A stretch of 64,000 nt of DNA from Bacteroidota bacterium (GTDB lineage: Bacteria; Bacteroidota; Bacteroidia; B-17B0; Aurantibacillaceae), in assembly GCA_018267655.1 (NCBI GenBank), contig JAFDYB010000047.1, forward strand, positions 1 through 64,000. Direction: 5' to 3'. This document shows, piece after piece, positions 17,262 to 24,888 of the stretch. How positions within the stretch are numbered: the stretch's first letter is position 1; each line of letters begins with the position of its first letter. Below the pieces are notes generated by a model that ran no database searches, was not told the DNA's origin, and saw nothing but the letters and a program-made list of their open reading frames with translations. A program made the position numbers and the translations under genes.

Positions 17262-19808
17262 ATGGAAGCTAAATTTTCCCCGAGAGTAAAAGATGTAATC
17301 ACATACAGCCGCGAAGAAGCTTTGCGCCTTGGACATGACTATATTGGCATTGAGCATTTAATGTTAGGAATGATTAGAGATGGCGAAGGAGTTGGTATTC
17401 GCTTACTAAAAAACCTTGGCGTAGATGTTCAAGATTTTCGCAAAACAATTGAGCATAGCCTTGTTCCCGGGTTAAGAAAATCAAATAATCTTGCAAACAT
17501 TCCGCTGGTTAAGCAAGCCGAAAAAACACTAAAACTTACTTACCTCGAAGCAAAAACATTTAAATCTGTACAAATAGGAACAGAGCATTTGTTACTCTGC
17601 ATTTTAAAAGATAATGATAATGTAGTAACAAAATCTCTACTTAAATATGGTGTTGATTACGATGCTGTTCGTGCAGAATTAGAAGGATTTACCGAGAACC
17701 CTTCTAAGATAGAAAACGCTACACCCAGCGATGGCGATGAAGAAGGAGAAGAAAACTTTCCGGGCTCTGGCTCAAGCGGGGCTCAAAAAAAGCCAAGCGA
17801 CAGTAAGTCAAAAACACCTGTACTAGATAATTTTGGACGCGATTTAACCAAAATGGCTGAAGACGGAAAATTAGATCCGGTTGTGGGGCGCGAAAAAGAA
17901 ATTGAACGCGTTTCGCAAATATTAAGCCGTAGAAAGAAAAATAACCCAATATTAATTGGTGAACCCGGCGTAGGAAAAAGCAGCATTGCTGAAGGCTTAG
18001 CGCTACGCATTGTACAACGTAAAGTAAGCAGGGTATTATTTGGAAAACGTGTAGTAACACTTGATTTAGCAAGCCTAGTTGCCGGCACTAAATACCGCGG
18101 CCAGTTTGAAGAGCGAATGAAGGCCGTGATGAACGAATTAGAAAAAAGCCCTGATGTTATTTTATTTATAGATGAAATACATACAATAATTGGAGCCGGC
18201 GGTGCCAGTGGCAGTTTAGATGCCAGCAATATGTTTAAACCTGCATTAGCTCGTGGCGAAATACAATGTATTGGGGCCACAACATTAGACGAATACCGCC
18301 AATATATTGAAAAAGATGGAGCCTTAGAGCGCAGATTTCAAAAAGTAATTATCGAGCCTGCTACACAAGATGAGTCGATACAAATTTTAAACAATATTAA
18401 AACGAAATACGAAGACCATCATAACGTAACTTATACCGACGAAGCCTTAAAAGCTTGTGTTACCTTAACAGCACGTTATTTAACCGATAGGCATTTGCCC
18501 GACAAAGCAATAGATGCTTTAGATGAAGCAGGCTCTCGCGTTCATATCACTAATATTAACGTTCCACAAAATATACTTGATATAGAAAAAAAATTAGAAG
18601 ATATAAAAGAATTAAAAAACCAAGTAGTACGTTCACAAAAATATGAAGAAGCTGCAAAATTAAGAGATACTGAAAAACAATTATTATCGCAACTCGAAAC
18701 TGCTAAAAAAGCTTGGGAAGAAGAAACTAAACAAAATAGAGTTATTGTTACTGAAGATAACGTTGCAGAAGTTGTTAGTATGATGAGTGGGGTGCCCGTT
18801 CAGCGAGTTAATCAAAATGAGAGCGATAAACTCGTAAAAATGTTTGAGTTACTTAAAGGACGTGTAATTGGACAAGATGGCGCTTTAGCCAAAGTTGTAA
18901 AAGCTATACAACGTAATAGAGCAGGACTAAAAGATCCTAACAAACCTATTGGTTCGTTTATTTTTTTAGGACCAACCGGCGTTGGTAAAACACAACTAGC
19001 AAAAGTATTAGCAAAATACTTATTTGATAATGACGATGCACTTGTTAGAATAGACATGAGTGAATATATGGAAAAATTTGCTGTTACACGCTTAATCGGG
19101 GCGCCTCCGGGCTATGTTGGTTATGAAGAAGGCGGGCAATTAACCGAAAAAGTTCGTAGAAGACCATACTCTGTAGTATTGTTAGATGAGATTGAGAAAG
19201 CGCACCCTGATGTGTTTAACATGCTGTTACAAGTGCTTGACGATGGCCAACTTACCGACAGTTTAGGACGAAAAATTGATTTTAAAAACACTATTATTAT
19301 TATGACAAGTAATATTGGAGCACGCCAGTTGAAAGACTTTGGTACCGGAGTTGGTTTTGGAACTTCGGCACGCGAAAATTCAAAAGACGATAGCGAAAAA
19401 GGTGTAATTGAAAACGCATTAAAAAAAGCGTTTGCACCTGAGTTTTTAAATAGGATTGATGATGTTGTTATGTTTAACTCGTTAAGCAAAGATGACATCC
19501 ATAAAATCATTGATATAGAACTTAATGGATTGTTTGGTAGAGTTAATAACTTAGGCTACACCATTAAAATTACAAATGAAGCTAAAGACTTTATTGTAGA
19601 AAAAGGCTACGACGTAAACTATGGCGCCAGACCATTAAAACGCGCTATACAAAAATATTTAGAAGATCCTATGGCCGAAGAAATAATTAAAAGCAGTTTG
19701 AGTGAGGGCGATGAACTAGAAGTTGACTACGACAAACAAGAAGACAAAGTTGTAGTAAAGACACATAAATCAAAGCCAAAAAAATCAAGGAAAGAAGATA
19801 AAGCATAG
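17262..19808 (+). CDS. clpC: ATP-dependent Clp protease ATPase subunit ClpC
   Basis: 848 residues. Two Clp-N repeats (about 1-145), an acidic linker, AAA+ domain D1 with Walker A GEPGVGKS (233-240) and Walker B VILFIDEIHT, a UVR-like middle domain (KYEEAAKLRDTEKQLLSQLE), then D2 with Walker A GPTGVGKT and Walker B VVLLDEIEKAHPDV. Unfolds substrates and feeds them to ClpP. The short middle domain and N-repeats mark ClpC rather than ClpB. Lys-rich tail. A strong terminator follows at 19898-19938. Confidence 0.96.
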   Translation: MEAKFSPRVKDVITYSREEALRLGHDYIGIEHLMLGMIRDGEGVGIRLLKNLGVDVQDFRKTIEHSLVPGLRKSNNLANIPLVKQAEKTLKLTYLEAKTFKSVQIGTEHLLLCILKDNDNVVTKSLLKYGVDYDAVRAELEGFTENPSKIENATPSDGDEEGEENFPGSGSSGAQKKPSDSKSKTPVLDNFGRDLTKMAEDGKLDPVVGREKEIERVSQILSRRKKNNPILIGEPGVGKSSIAEGLALRIVQRKVSRVLFGKRVVTLDLASLVAGTKYRGQFEERMKAVMNELEKSPDVILFIDEIHTIIGAGGASGSLDASNMFKPALARGEIQCIGATTLDEYRQYIEKDGALERRFQKVIIEPATQDESIQILNNIKTKYEDHHNVTYTDEALKACVTLTARYLTDRHLPDKAIDALDEAGSRVHITNINVPQNILDIEKKLEDIKELKNQVVRSQKYEEAAKLRDTEKQLLSQLETAKKAWEEETKQNRVIVTEDNVAEVVSMMSGVPVQRVNQNESDKLVKMFELLKGRVIGQDGALAKVVKAIQRNRAGLKDPNKPIGSFIFLGPTGVGKTQLAKVLAKYLFDNDDALVRIDMSEYMEKFAVTRLIGAPPGYVGYEEGGQLTEKVRRRPYSVVLLDEIEKAHPDVFNMLLQVLDDGQLTDSLGRKIDFKNTIIIMTSNIGARQLKDFGTGVGFGTSARENSKDDSEKGVIENALKKAFAPEFLNRIDDVVMFNSLSKDDIHKIIDIELNGLFGRVNNLGYTIKITNEAKDFIVEKGYDVNYGARPLKRAIQKYLEDPMAEEIIKSSLSEGDELEVDYDKQEDKVVVKTHKSKPKKSRKEDKA

Positions 19809-19838
19809 CGCTAATAAAAAAGTAGTTAAAATATTTAA

Positions 19839-19998
19839 TACCAAGTATAAATATATTGTAGCCCAATCTACTTGTTATTTTTCGGTTATACTTCCTCAAA
19901 AAAATCTTTGCGTAGCAATGGCTATGCAAAGATTTTTTCGTCATCTAAACAAAAACTACCTAAGTATCTTTAAACTAAAATATATTTGAACTTGGTAT
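19839..19998. repeat. Short repeat with inverted ends, copy 3 (most complete)
   Basis: About 160 nt bounded by rough inverted repeats: TACCAAGTATAAATATATT at 19839-19857, and AATATATTTGAACTTGGTA at 19979-19997, the reverse of which is TACCAAGTTCAAATATATT. Inside is the long stem-loop at 19898-19938. Its left half matches copy 1 (8471), its right half matches copy 2 (12917), and its left end matches copy 4 (58979). It encodes no protein, so it would need a transposase in trans. All copies found lie behind genes. Confidence 0.75.
19898..19938. terminator. Strong stem-loop terminator behind clpC
   Basis: AAAAAATCTTTGCGTAGC and GCTATGCAAAGATTTTTT pair over 18 positions with one G-T wobble around a 4-nt loop (AATG), with T-rich ends in both directions. 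It is the first terminator after the clpC stop (19808) and sits inside repeat copy 3, so the mobile repeat seems to provide it. Confidence 0.7.
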
Positions 19999-20029
19999 AA
20001 CCACTTTTTTTATACCTCATATTAAAAAA

Positions 20030-20057
20030 AAGCGAAGCTCTTTTATAAGCCTCGCTT
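20030..20057 (-). terminator. Leftward intrinsic terminator at the island edge
   Basis: On the minus strand AAGCGAGGCT and AGCTTCGCTT form a stem with a short internal mismatch around TATAAAAG, followed by a run of T. It would end leftward transcripts leaving the island, including that of recombinase A (stop at 20276). Confidence 0.6.
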
Positions 20058-20167
20058 AGTAGAACGGGTTTGCATGACATCGAAGCGGTTTGTGGCCGAC
20101 TTCCTTGGCATAAAAAAGCACCTGTTCGGTTATTGAAAAGACCTCTAGTTTTAGTTTGACTTTTTCT

Positions 20168-20203
20168 CCCCGCAAAAATACCATTATTTTGGCTTTTGCG
20201 GGG
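20168..20203 (+). terminator. Stem-loop with rightward T-run
   Basis: CCCCGCAAAA (20168-20177) and TTTTGCGGGG (20194-20203) are perfect inverted repeats with a 16-nt loop, followed by TTTTTCTTTC. It fits a rightward terminator insulating the island from clpC read-through, or a structural part of the island end. Confidence 0.5.
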
Positions 20204-20224
20204 TTTTTCTTTCAACTTTGCCCA

Positions 20225-20241
20225 ATCCCCCGCCACCAAAG
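20225..20241 (-). other. Left att-like end, tRNA 3'-end-like sequence
   Basis: Read on the minus strand this is CTTTGGTGGCGGGGGAT. The sequence at the right end, inside tRNA-fMet (37282-37298), is CTTTGGTAGCGGGAGAT: 15 of 17 match, in inverted orientation. Each lies just beyond the stop codon side of a serine recombinase gene. On the plus strand it reads like a tRNA 3' end (CCCCCGCCACCA), but no T-arm or rest of a tRNA precedes it. Proposed att half-site. Confidence 0.55.
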
Positions 20242-20275
20242 GATAAAAGCCGTAAAAGCGAAACGTTTTGACACC

Positions 20276-21799
20276 TCAGGAAACCGTTTTTACGGGTTGT
20301 TCCTCCTTTGCAAAGTAAAAACCTTCCGCCATCTTTTTAGGCAATAAACGTACAACCCCATGTTCGTAAACCAAGCCCTCCGGAAAGATTGAAGATTGAA
20401 TGATCCGTTTGGTTTGAAGATCGCCTTTTAGCCAAATATCTTTCAATTTCGAGATTATTTCGACACTTTCCTTTTTAACCAAATTATGGTTTGTTAATCC
20501 GGCATTGGTTTTATCTATCATAATTTCAACCTCATTTTTCTCCTTCTCAAGTTTAACCTTGTACTTCTTATAAATGCTTTCATTAATTTCTCCTAGAGCA
20601 AATTGTTCTTCTATGGTCTCGAGTTTTTGCTTTATTACAGTAAGGTTAGCTTTATAAATACCTCTGCTTTTTTCGTTGACGTGGTCAACTTTAATAAAAT
20701 TCGCTACAAACTTTTTCTTTACTCCGGGATTTTTCTTCTCATCTAAGCGGATGTTGTTTAATAGATCAGTAAACAGATTATGGATAACTACTGCACTTTT
20801 GTTTGTGCAACAACCTAATCGAGTACATTTATAATAATACAGTCTCTTTTTCTTTACCAGATATCCGGTCATATTTGTGTTGCACTTTGCACACACTATC
20901 ATTCGTCTGAGTGGTAAATTTTCATTATCGCTCGTGTGTTTTGTTTGATTCTTTTTTTCGTTTTTCAGCAGTTCGTTAACTGCTAAAAATATTTCTTGTG
21001 ATACTAATTTCTCATGCTTCCCGGCTACTACTTTTCCTGCTAATAATTTATTAGAAAGGATGCCGCAGTAAAATGGATTTCGCAAAAGATTTGAAATATA
21101 GCTATGCCCAACCTTCATTCCACCCGCTATTAATTTGTCCCGAATTTCTGTTAATGATAGCCGTTCGTATAACTTCCATAAAAACACTTTTCGGATTAAC
21201 TCTGATTCCTTATTCAAAACAATAGATCGCTTGCCGTTTATTGTTACAATATCATAACCTCTTGGAGGCTTTACGCACCATTCGCCCCGCAATAACTTAT
21301 CCCGCATTCCAGCCATTGATTTTTCTCTTCTTAACTGATTATCATATTCGCTAAAAATGAATTGAATGTTTTGTTGCAAGCTTCCGCTTGGAGTTGATAC
21401 ATCTGTTGGCTGTGTTACTGATACAACGCTTATTCCATTGTGCTTGAGTTGCTCTGTAATGTATATTGCATTAGCACCGGAGCGAGAGAATCTATCTACG
21501 CTGTAAACAATAATGAATGCGATTTTTTCTCTGCTTTTTTGCACAAAAGAAAGCATGTGATTAAACTCTTCACGCTCATCAGTCTTCGCACTTTCATAGG
21601 TTCCGCCAAAGTATGCCATTACTTTGTATCCATGCTTCCTTGCATAGCTGTCGCAGGCTCGTCTTTGAGTATCTAGGCTCATGTTATTTTCTGCTTGCTC
21701 TCGGGTTGATACTCTTGTATAAATAACACAAGTATTTCCACTGTTTACTTTTATTAGTTTGCCTTTAGCAAACTCTTCAAATTCTTTAAATTGTTTCAT
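20276..21799 (-). CDS. Large serine recombinase A
   Basis: 507 residues. The N-terminal resolvase domain holds nucleophile Ser31 in CVIYTRVSTREQ and the YSVDRFSRSG helix (about 99-108). Next comes a recombinase domain with ISNLLRNPFYCGILS (about 235-249), then a zinc ribbon with Cys303, Cys306, Cys325 and Cys330/331, then a coiled coil (about 365-440) typical of integrases that control direction of strand exchange. It is clearly homologous to recombinase B at the other end. Its 3' end lies 35 nt from the left att-like site. A stem-loop-rich region of 608 nt lies upstream. Confidence 0.93.
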   Translation of the reverse strand: MKQFKEFEEFAKGKLIKVNSGNTCVIYTRVSTREQAENNMSLDTQRRACDSYARKHGYKVMAYFGGTYESAKTDEREEFNHMLSFVQKSREKIAFIIVYSVDRFSRSGANAIYITEQLKHNGISVVSVTQPTDVSTPSGSLQQNIQFIFSEYDNQLRREKSMAGMRDKLLRGEWCVKPPRGYDIVTINGKRSIVLNKESELIRKVFLWKLYERLSLTEIRDKLIAGGMKVGHSYISNLLRNPFYCGILSNKLLAGKVVAGKHEKLVSQEIFLAVNELLKNEKKNQTKHTSDNENLPLRRMIVCAKCNTNMTGYLVKKKRLYYYKCTRLGCCTNKSAVVIHNLFTDLLNNIRLDEKKNPGVKKKFVANFIKVDHVNEKSRGIYKANLTVIKQKLETIEEQFALGEINESIYKKYKVKLEKEKNEVEIMIDKTNAGLTNHNLVKKESVEIISKLKDIWLKGDLQTKRIIQSSIFPEGLVYEHGVVRLLPKKMAEGFYFAKEEQPVKTVS

Positions 21800-21871
21800 A
21801 GGTCATTTTCTTATTTATACGAAACCTGCATGTTTTATTATCCCACGTTGAAAAATATTTTGAAATCCTCG

Positions 21872-21912
21872 CAAACAAATGCCAGTAAATGCACTTTACT
21901 GGCATTTGTTTG
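21872..21912. repeat. Perfect 18-bp inverted repeat
   Basis: Arms CAAACAAATGCCAGTAAA (21872-21889) and its exact reverse complement (21895-21912), with loop TGCAC. The outer bases CAAACAAA are shared with the next palindrome, which suggests related function or origin. Confidence 0.85.
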
Positions 21913-21958
21913 AATTTAACTGGGTGATTTTGTTTCTTAATCAGGCACTTTCACCTTT

Positions 21959-22000
21959 TCAAACAAAAGACACTTTTTGAAAAAAGTGTCTTTTGTTTGA
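21959..22000. repeat. Perfect 20-bp inverted repeat
   Basis: Arms TCAAACAAAAGACACTTTTT (21959-21978) and its exact reverse complement (21981-22000), with a 2-nt loop (GA). It shares the TCAAACAAA outer end with the inverted repeat at 21872. Near-continuous palindromes of 42 nt are rare by chance and are usually structural or regulatory. Confidence 0.85.
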
Positions 22001-22039
22001 TTTTATAACGATGCGATTTAAAATTGCACGACAATTCCC

Positions 22040-22070
22040 ACTGTTTAAAAGTAGTTGAAAACTAAACAGT
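22040..22070. repeat. Short inverted repeat
   Basis: ACTGTTTA (22040-22047) and TAAACAGT (22063-22070) are exact inverted repeats with a 15-nt loop. Could be an operator or weak hairpin in the leader region. Confidence 0.4.
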
Positions 22071-22184
22071 TGTATTCTTGACAGAGGGGTGCCTGCCTTC
22101 GTAAATTAGATAGATTTTTTGAAAAATTAATCGCAGCAGGTATTAGAAAATGTAAATAAACGAAAACATATTTATTTAATAAGA

Positions 22185-22219
22185 AACCTTCTTGCTGTGA
22201 ATATGTAAGAAGGTTTTTT
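22185..22219 (+). terminator. Rightward intrinsic terminator
   Basis: AACCTTCTT (22185-22193) pairs with AAGAAGGTT (22207-22215), followed by T residues. With no gene upstream on this strand, it suggests that a short transcript arises between recombinase A and this point. Confidence 0.55.
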
Positions 22220-22233
22220 ATTTCATAAAAAAA

Positions 22234-22259
22234 CCGAAGCCTATGGAATAAAGCTTCGG
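22234..22259 (-). terminator. Leftward intrinsic terminator-like hairpin
   Basis: CCGAAGC (22234-22240) pairs with GCTTCGG (22253-22259). On the minus strand the stem is followed by seven T. It may block leftward transcription into the structured region. Confidence 0.45.
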
Positions 22260-22407
22260 AGTAGTCAAAAAAGAAAAAAAGATTGGTCTCGGATTTTCTT
22301 TAACGGCTGCTAAGGTAGAAAAATGTTTTTTTCTACCAAATTTATTCCTCAGGCCGATGATTAGGTGCCTTAGTTTCAAATAGCCTAATCAAGACATATT
22401 ACAAATC

Positions 22408-22581
22408 ATGGCCACAAATCCACCAAAAGGAGACGGACACCGTCAAGGCGCTGTGCGTGAGCGTAGTCAGGTTTATAACCCTAAAACTGATCAGTGGGTC
22501 AAAAGAGACTCTGATACTGGTCGTTTTATTGATGTAAATCAAAACGGCAAACCTCACAAAGGCGTAAGGAAAGAAAAGTAA
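22408..22581 (+). CDS. Small basic protein (57 aa), conserved-looking
   Basis: ATG to TAA, 57 residues: begins MATNPPKGDGHRQGAVRERS, followed by QVYNPKTDQWVKRDSDTGRF, and ends PHKGVRKEK. It is hydrophilic, with no Cys and no membrane segment. The pattern GDGHRQGAVRxRSQ...TGRFxD...FKGVRKE is one I associate with a widespread family of small uncharacterised bacterial proteins, from memory only. Function unknown. It is the first gene rightward of the structured region and may regulate the island. Confidence 0.7.
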   Translation: MATNPPKGDGHRQGAVRERSQVYNPKTDQWVKRDSDTGRFIDVNQNGKPHKGVRKEK

Positions 22582-22645
22582 TTTTCTTTCAAAAACCTGA
22601 ACCTTCCGGGTTGAGAGTGAAGGAATTTATTAACTAAAAAGAATT

Positions 22646-22807
22646 TGCATGGTAAATATTTACAACATGAAAAATCAAAACGCAACAGTGTGCGCTGGCA
22701 AAGTTTGTGCTACCGTACACGGAGATGCAGCTAAGATTGTAAATGCTATTGTAATTGCTGCTGTATTAATTACAGCCGTTGCAGTGGTATTGAAAGCTGT
22801 TAAGTAA
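22646..22807 (+). CDS. Possible small membrane protein (53 aa)
   Basis: A frame open to TAA at 22805-22807 encodes ...VCAGKVCATVHGDAAKI and then a strongly hydrophobic segment NAIVIAAVLITAVAVVLKAV. The start is uncertain: TTG 22646 or GTG 22688, with no in-frame ATG. A good hairpin follows directly (22814-22837), which supports a real gene. A competing ATG frame at 22668 gives only 24 residues. Function unknown; the single helix could anchor it in the inner membrane. Confidence 0.4.
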   Translation, partial: CMVNIYNMKNQNATVCAGKVCATVHGDAAKIVNAIVIAAVLITAVAVVLKAVK

Positions 22808-22813
22808 TCAAGT

Positions 22814-22837
22814 AGAGCCTGAGAAAACTCAGGCTCT
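22814..22837 (+). terminator. Hairpin behind the small membrane ORF
   Basis: AGAGCCTGAG and CTCAGGCTCT form a perfect 10-bp stem around AAAA, followed by an AT-rich tail without a long T-run. Likely a terminator or 3' stabilising hairpin. Confidence 0.6.
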
Positions 22838-22864
22838 TAATTATTAATTTAAACTTTATAATAA

Positions 22865-23089
22865 ATGTTTTACTACAAAAATTTAAGTGGTAATTCAGGA
22901 GTTAGAAGATATGTTTCTGATGCGACTTCCATTACTGTGGAGTTTAGTACAGGCTCTGTATATAAATACACCTATATCAGTGCTGGTAGGCACAACATTG
23001 AACAAATGAAACAACTAGCCGAAAATGGGTTTGGTCTAAATAGCTTCATTATGCGAAATGTTAGAAACAATTACGCTTCAAAGTTCTAG
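22865..23089 (+). CDS. KTSC-domain small protein
   Basis: 74 residues. The stretch SDATSITVEFSTGSVYKYTY, then an alpha-helical part ending in SKF, fits the small KTSC domain (SxxY...VxFxxGxxYxY), which is found alone or attached to lysyl-tRNA synthetase-like and nucleic-acid proteins. The molecular role is not established. It faces the darG end, with a bidirectional terminator between them. Confidence 0.6.
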   Translation: MFYYKNLSGNSGVRRYVSDATSITVEFSTGSVYKYTYISAGRHNIEQMKQLAENGFGLNSFIMRNVRNNYASKF

Positions 23090-23113
23090 ATCTGAACTTT
23101 TCTTGAATTAAGA

Positions 23114-23146
23114 AATCCCCTCTGATAATAGTTATTGGAGGGGATT
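23114..23146. terminator. Bidirectional terminator between KTSC gene and darG
   Basis: AATCCCCTC (23114-23122) and GAGGGGATT (23138-23146) make a perfect 9-bp stem with T-rich sequence on both outer sides. It sits between two convergent genes and would end both transcripts. Confidence 0.65.
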
Positions 23147-23187
23147 TTATTAATAAATTATTCCGGTTTCGAATAAAATAAAACAAG

Positions 23188-24240
23188 TTATGCGAACGCT
23201 AACTGCTGACCATAATTTTCAAGGTGGTCTTTAGCAATAGAAACATATTCTTTTTTAATTAAATTCTTTTTACGCTCTGACCACTCTTCAATTTTTTGAT
23301 AAATTTCATCTACCCCCATGGAAGGATTTTCCTTAGTTAAAAATGCAACTGTTGCTAATATTTCCAACGATAATGCAGATTGGAAACCATCAATTAATTT
23401 CATTACAGATTTTAACCTTTGTTTTTGCTCAGCTGTAAGCTGTTCATTTACCCAAATTTTAACTTCATCTAAGGTTTCATAGTTCATTAAAAGTGGTTCA
23501 AATGGCTTCGCCTCTCTTTGTTCTAAGCCTTTTATATATTTACCATTTAAAGCATAAAGAACATGCTCCACTTGTGGTGAATATGGCCCATAATGATGCG
23601 CAACAAAATTAAGTTTCAAATTTTCACCAGAACGCTGAATAAAATAAGCTAACTTATTTGCAACAAATACACTTGCCGGTTCTCCTGAACCTTCATAATA
23701 AAATAAAGAATAAAGTAACATTGCTCTTGCAGGTGTTAGTTTCGTTTCTTTTTTTGAATCTTGTTCTTTTAATAGCTGTTTCACATTCTCGTCTGGCTGA
23801 AAAATAGAAACTTCAACTTCATTTAAAGGTCTTAATGCTTCTTCCATCATAAGTTTTACTCTATCCCAGTTCAAACCTCCATTCCCACAGCCTAAAGGGG
23901 GAATTGCAATGCTTTTTAATTTAAGTTCCTTAATTACTTTTACCAGATCCACTAATCCTTCTTCAATGTATGAATATTCAGAAGGTTTTCTCCAATCAGT
24001 TTTAGTAGGAAAATTAATTATGTATTGGGGGCCGTCAAATTTGTTAGTAGCAGTAACTAACATTTTGCCCGGCACAACTTCTTTTGCTTTGCAAGCTCTA
24101 TGATAAATTTTATAATTTTCCGAATAACTTTCTTTGAATTGCAAAGCAATTCCTTTCCCCATAACACCTACGGTATTAACTGTATTAACTAAAGCCTCTA
24201 CTTCAGCACTTAATAAATTACCTGTAACATACTTAATCAT
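23188..24240 (-). CDS. darG: DarG-like macrodomain antitoxin
   Basis: 350 residues. The N-terminal macrodomain (about 1-150) has GNLLSAEVEALVNTVN and GVMGKGIALQF, and a Gly-rich loop IPPLGCGNGGL. In DarG this domain removes ADP-ribose from DNA. The C-terminal part (about 165-345, RAMLLYSLFYYEGSGEPASV onward) matches the DarT-binding half of DarG antitoxins. The ATG overlaps the darT stop (TGATG), the usual coupled toxin-antitoxin order. Last gene of the eight-gene operon, so its expression depends on the whole transcript unless an internal promoter exists. Confidence 0.9.
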   Translation of the reverse strand: MIKYVTGNLLSAEVEALVNTVNTVGVMGKGIALQFKESYSENYKIYHRACKAKEVVPGKMLVTATNKFDGPQYIINFPTKTDWRKPSEYSYIEEGLVDLVKVIKELKLKSIAIPPLGCGNGGLNWDRVKLMMEEALRPLNEVEVSIFQPDENVKQLLKEQDSKKETKLTPARAMLLYSLFYYEGSGEPASVFVANKLAYFIQRSGENLKLNFVAHHYGPYSPQVEHVLYALNGKYIKGLEQREAKPFEPLLMNYETLDEVKIWVNEQLTAEQKQRLKSVMKLIDGFQSALSLEILATVAFLTKENPSMGVDEIYQKIEEWSERKKNLIKKEYVSIAKDHLENYGQQLAFA

Positions 24241-24875
24241 CAGTAATACAAATTTGTGTTGATTGATAAAGGAATAGTTAATCCTATTTGCTTCATCAAG
24301 GTATCAACAAAGTTAAACTTCTCTTGATTATATACAACTATTCCGTCTATTAAACTTATGGGCACATGGGTGTGAATAAGAAATTCAGCCTGTTTACGCC
24401 TCATTCGGTCTCTATCTCCCTGAATCGGGCTCCACTGTTTTTCCACTACCATACCCCAATCAATGGCATTTAAATCATCTAAATTATTATAAAAAGTGGT
24501 AATACTGTTTTTTGCATGCCCGTTAGTAAATACAAAAGGTAATCCCTCTTCCGCAACTCTTTGTGCATTTGAGATAAAATAAACTATTTCACTTTGAGGA
24601 AATCTAGCGACCCCATAGCCAGTTTTTATATTATATAGCATTGGAGAATGCGGTCCTAAATAAAATGGAACATATTCTCCCAAATTGCCACATCCCTCAA
24701 TTTTAACAGGGTAATCATGTCGATCAGCTATTAATTGAGTATTTCCAATATTTACGTAATTCGGGTCATGATTAGCGTGACCTCTAGTATAAATACCGTT
24801 TCGCAAAATATATTCAACGTTTTGATAGTGAACTATTCTGTATATAGGCGTAGGTATGGGAATTATGCCGGGCAT
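24240..24875 (-). CDS. darT: DarT-like DNA ADP-ribosyltransferase toxin
   Basis: 211 residues, normal for DarT (DUF4433). The enzyme attaches ADP-ribose to bases of single-stranded DNA (thymidine in DarT1, guanosine in DarT2) and blocks replication, including that of phage. Visible: the N-terminal NAD-fold start IYRIVHYQNVEYILRNGIYT (11-30), LIADRHDYPV with Arg52, TNGHA with His120, and the catalytic-loop motif RMRRKQAEFLIH with Glu164. Coupled to darG by a one-base overlap and 13 nt after abiV. Which base it modifies cannot be read from sequence. Confidence 0.9.
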   Translation of the reverse strand: MPGIIPIPTPIYRIVHYQNVEYILRNGIYTRGHANHDPNYVNIGNTQLIADRHDYPVKIEGCGNLGEYVPFYLGPHSPMLYNIKTGYGVARFPQSEIVYFISNAQRVAEEGLPFVFTNGHAKNSITTFYNNLDDLNAIDWGMVVEKQWSPIQGDRDRMRRKQAEFLIHTHVPISLIDGIVVYNQEKFNFVDTLMKQIGLTIPLSINTNLYY

Positions 24876-24888
24876 TAATATATTTTAG

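Larger units (their letters stand above)
21800..22407. other. Non-coding region with five stem-loops
   Basis: 608 nt between divergent recombinase A and the first small gene. No supported ORF. It holds, in order: an 18-bp perfect inverted repeat (21872-21912), a 20-bp perfect inverted repeat (21959-22000), an 8-bp one (22040-22070), a rightward terminator-like hairpin (22185-22219) and a leftward one (22234-22259). This is much more structure than a promoter region needs. It may encode a small RNA or carry recombination or regulatory sites. Confidence 0.6.

Noticed and set aside
17719..19510. Long minus-strand frames inside clpC
   Set aside because: Antisense shadows of a strongly conserved coding region, with typical low-complexity Leu/Ser-rich translation.
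19970..20239. Minus-strand open frame of 89 codons next to recombinase A
   Set aside because: It runs through the att-like end, both hairpins and the repeat end. No domain or plausible composition; probably incidental.
20030..20240. Complete tRNA at the left end of the island
   Set aside because: Only a 3'-end-like stretch (CCCCCGCCACCA) is present. No T-arm, anticodon arm or D-arm can be folded upstream.
22668..22742. ATG-started 24-codon frame (MKNQTQQCALAKF...)
   Set aside because: Too short, and it conflicts with the longer frame that ends directly before a good hairpin.
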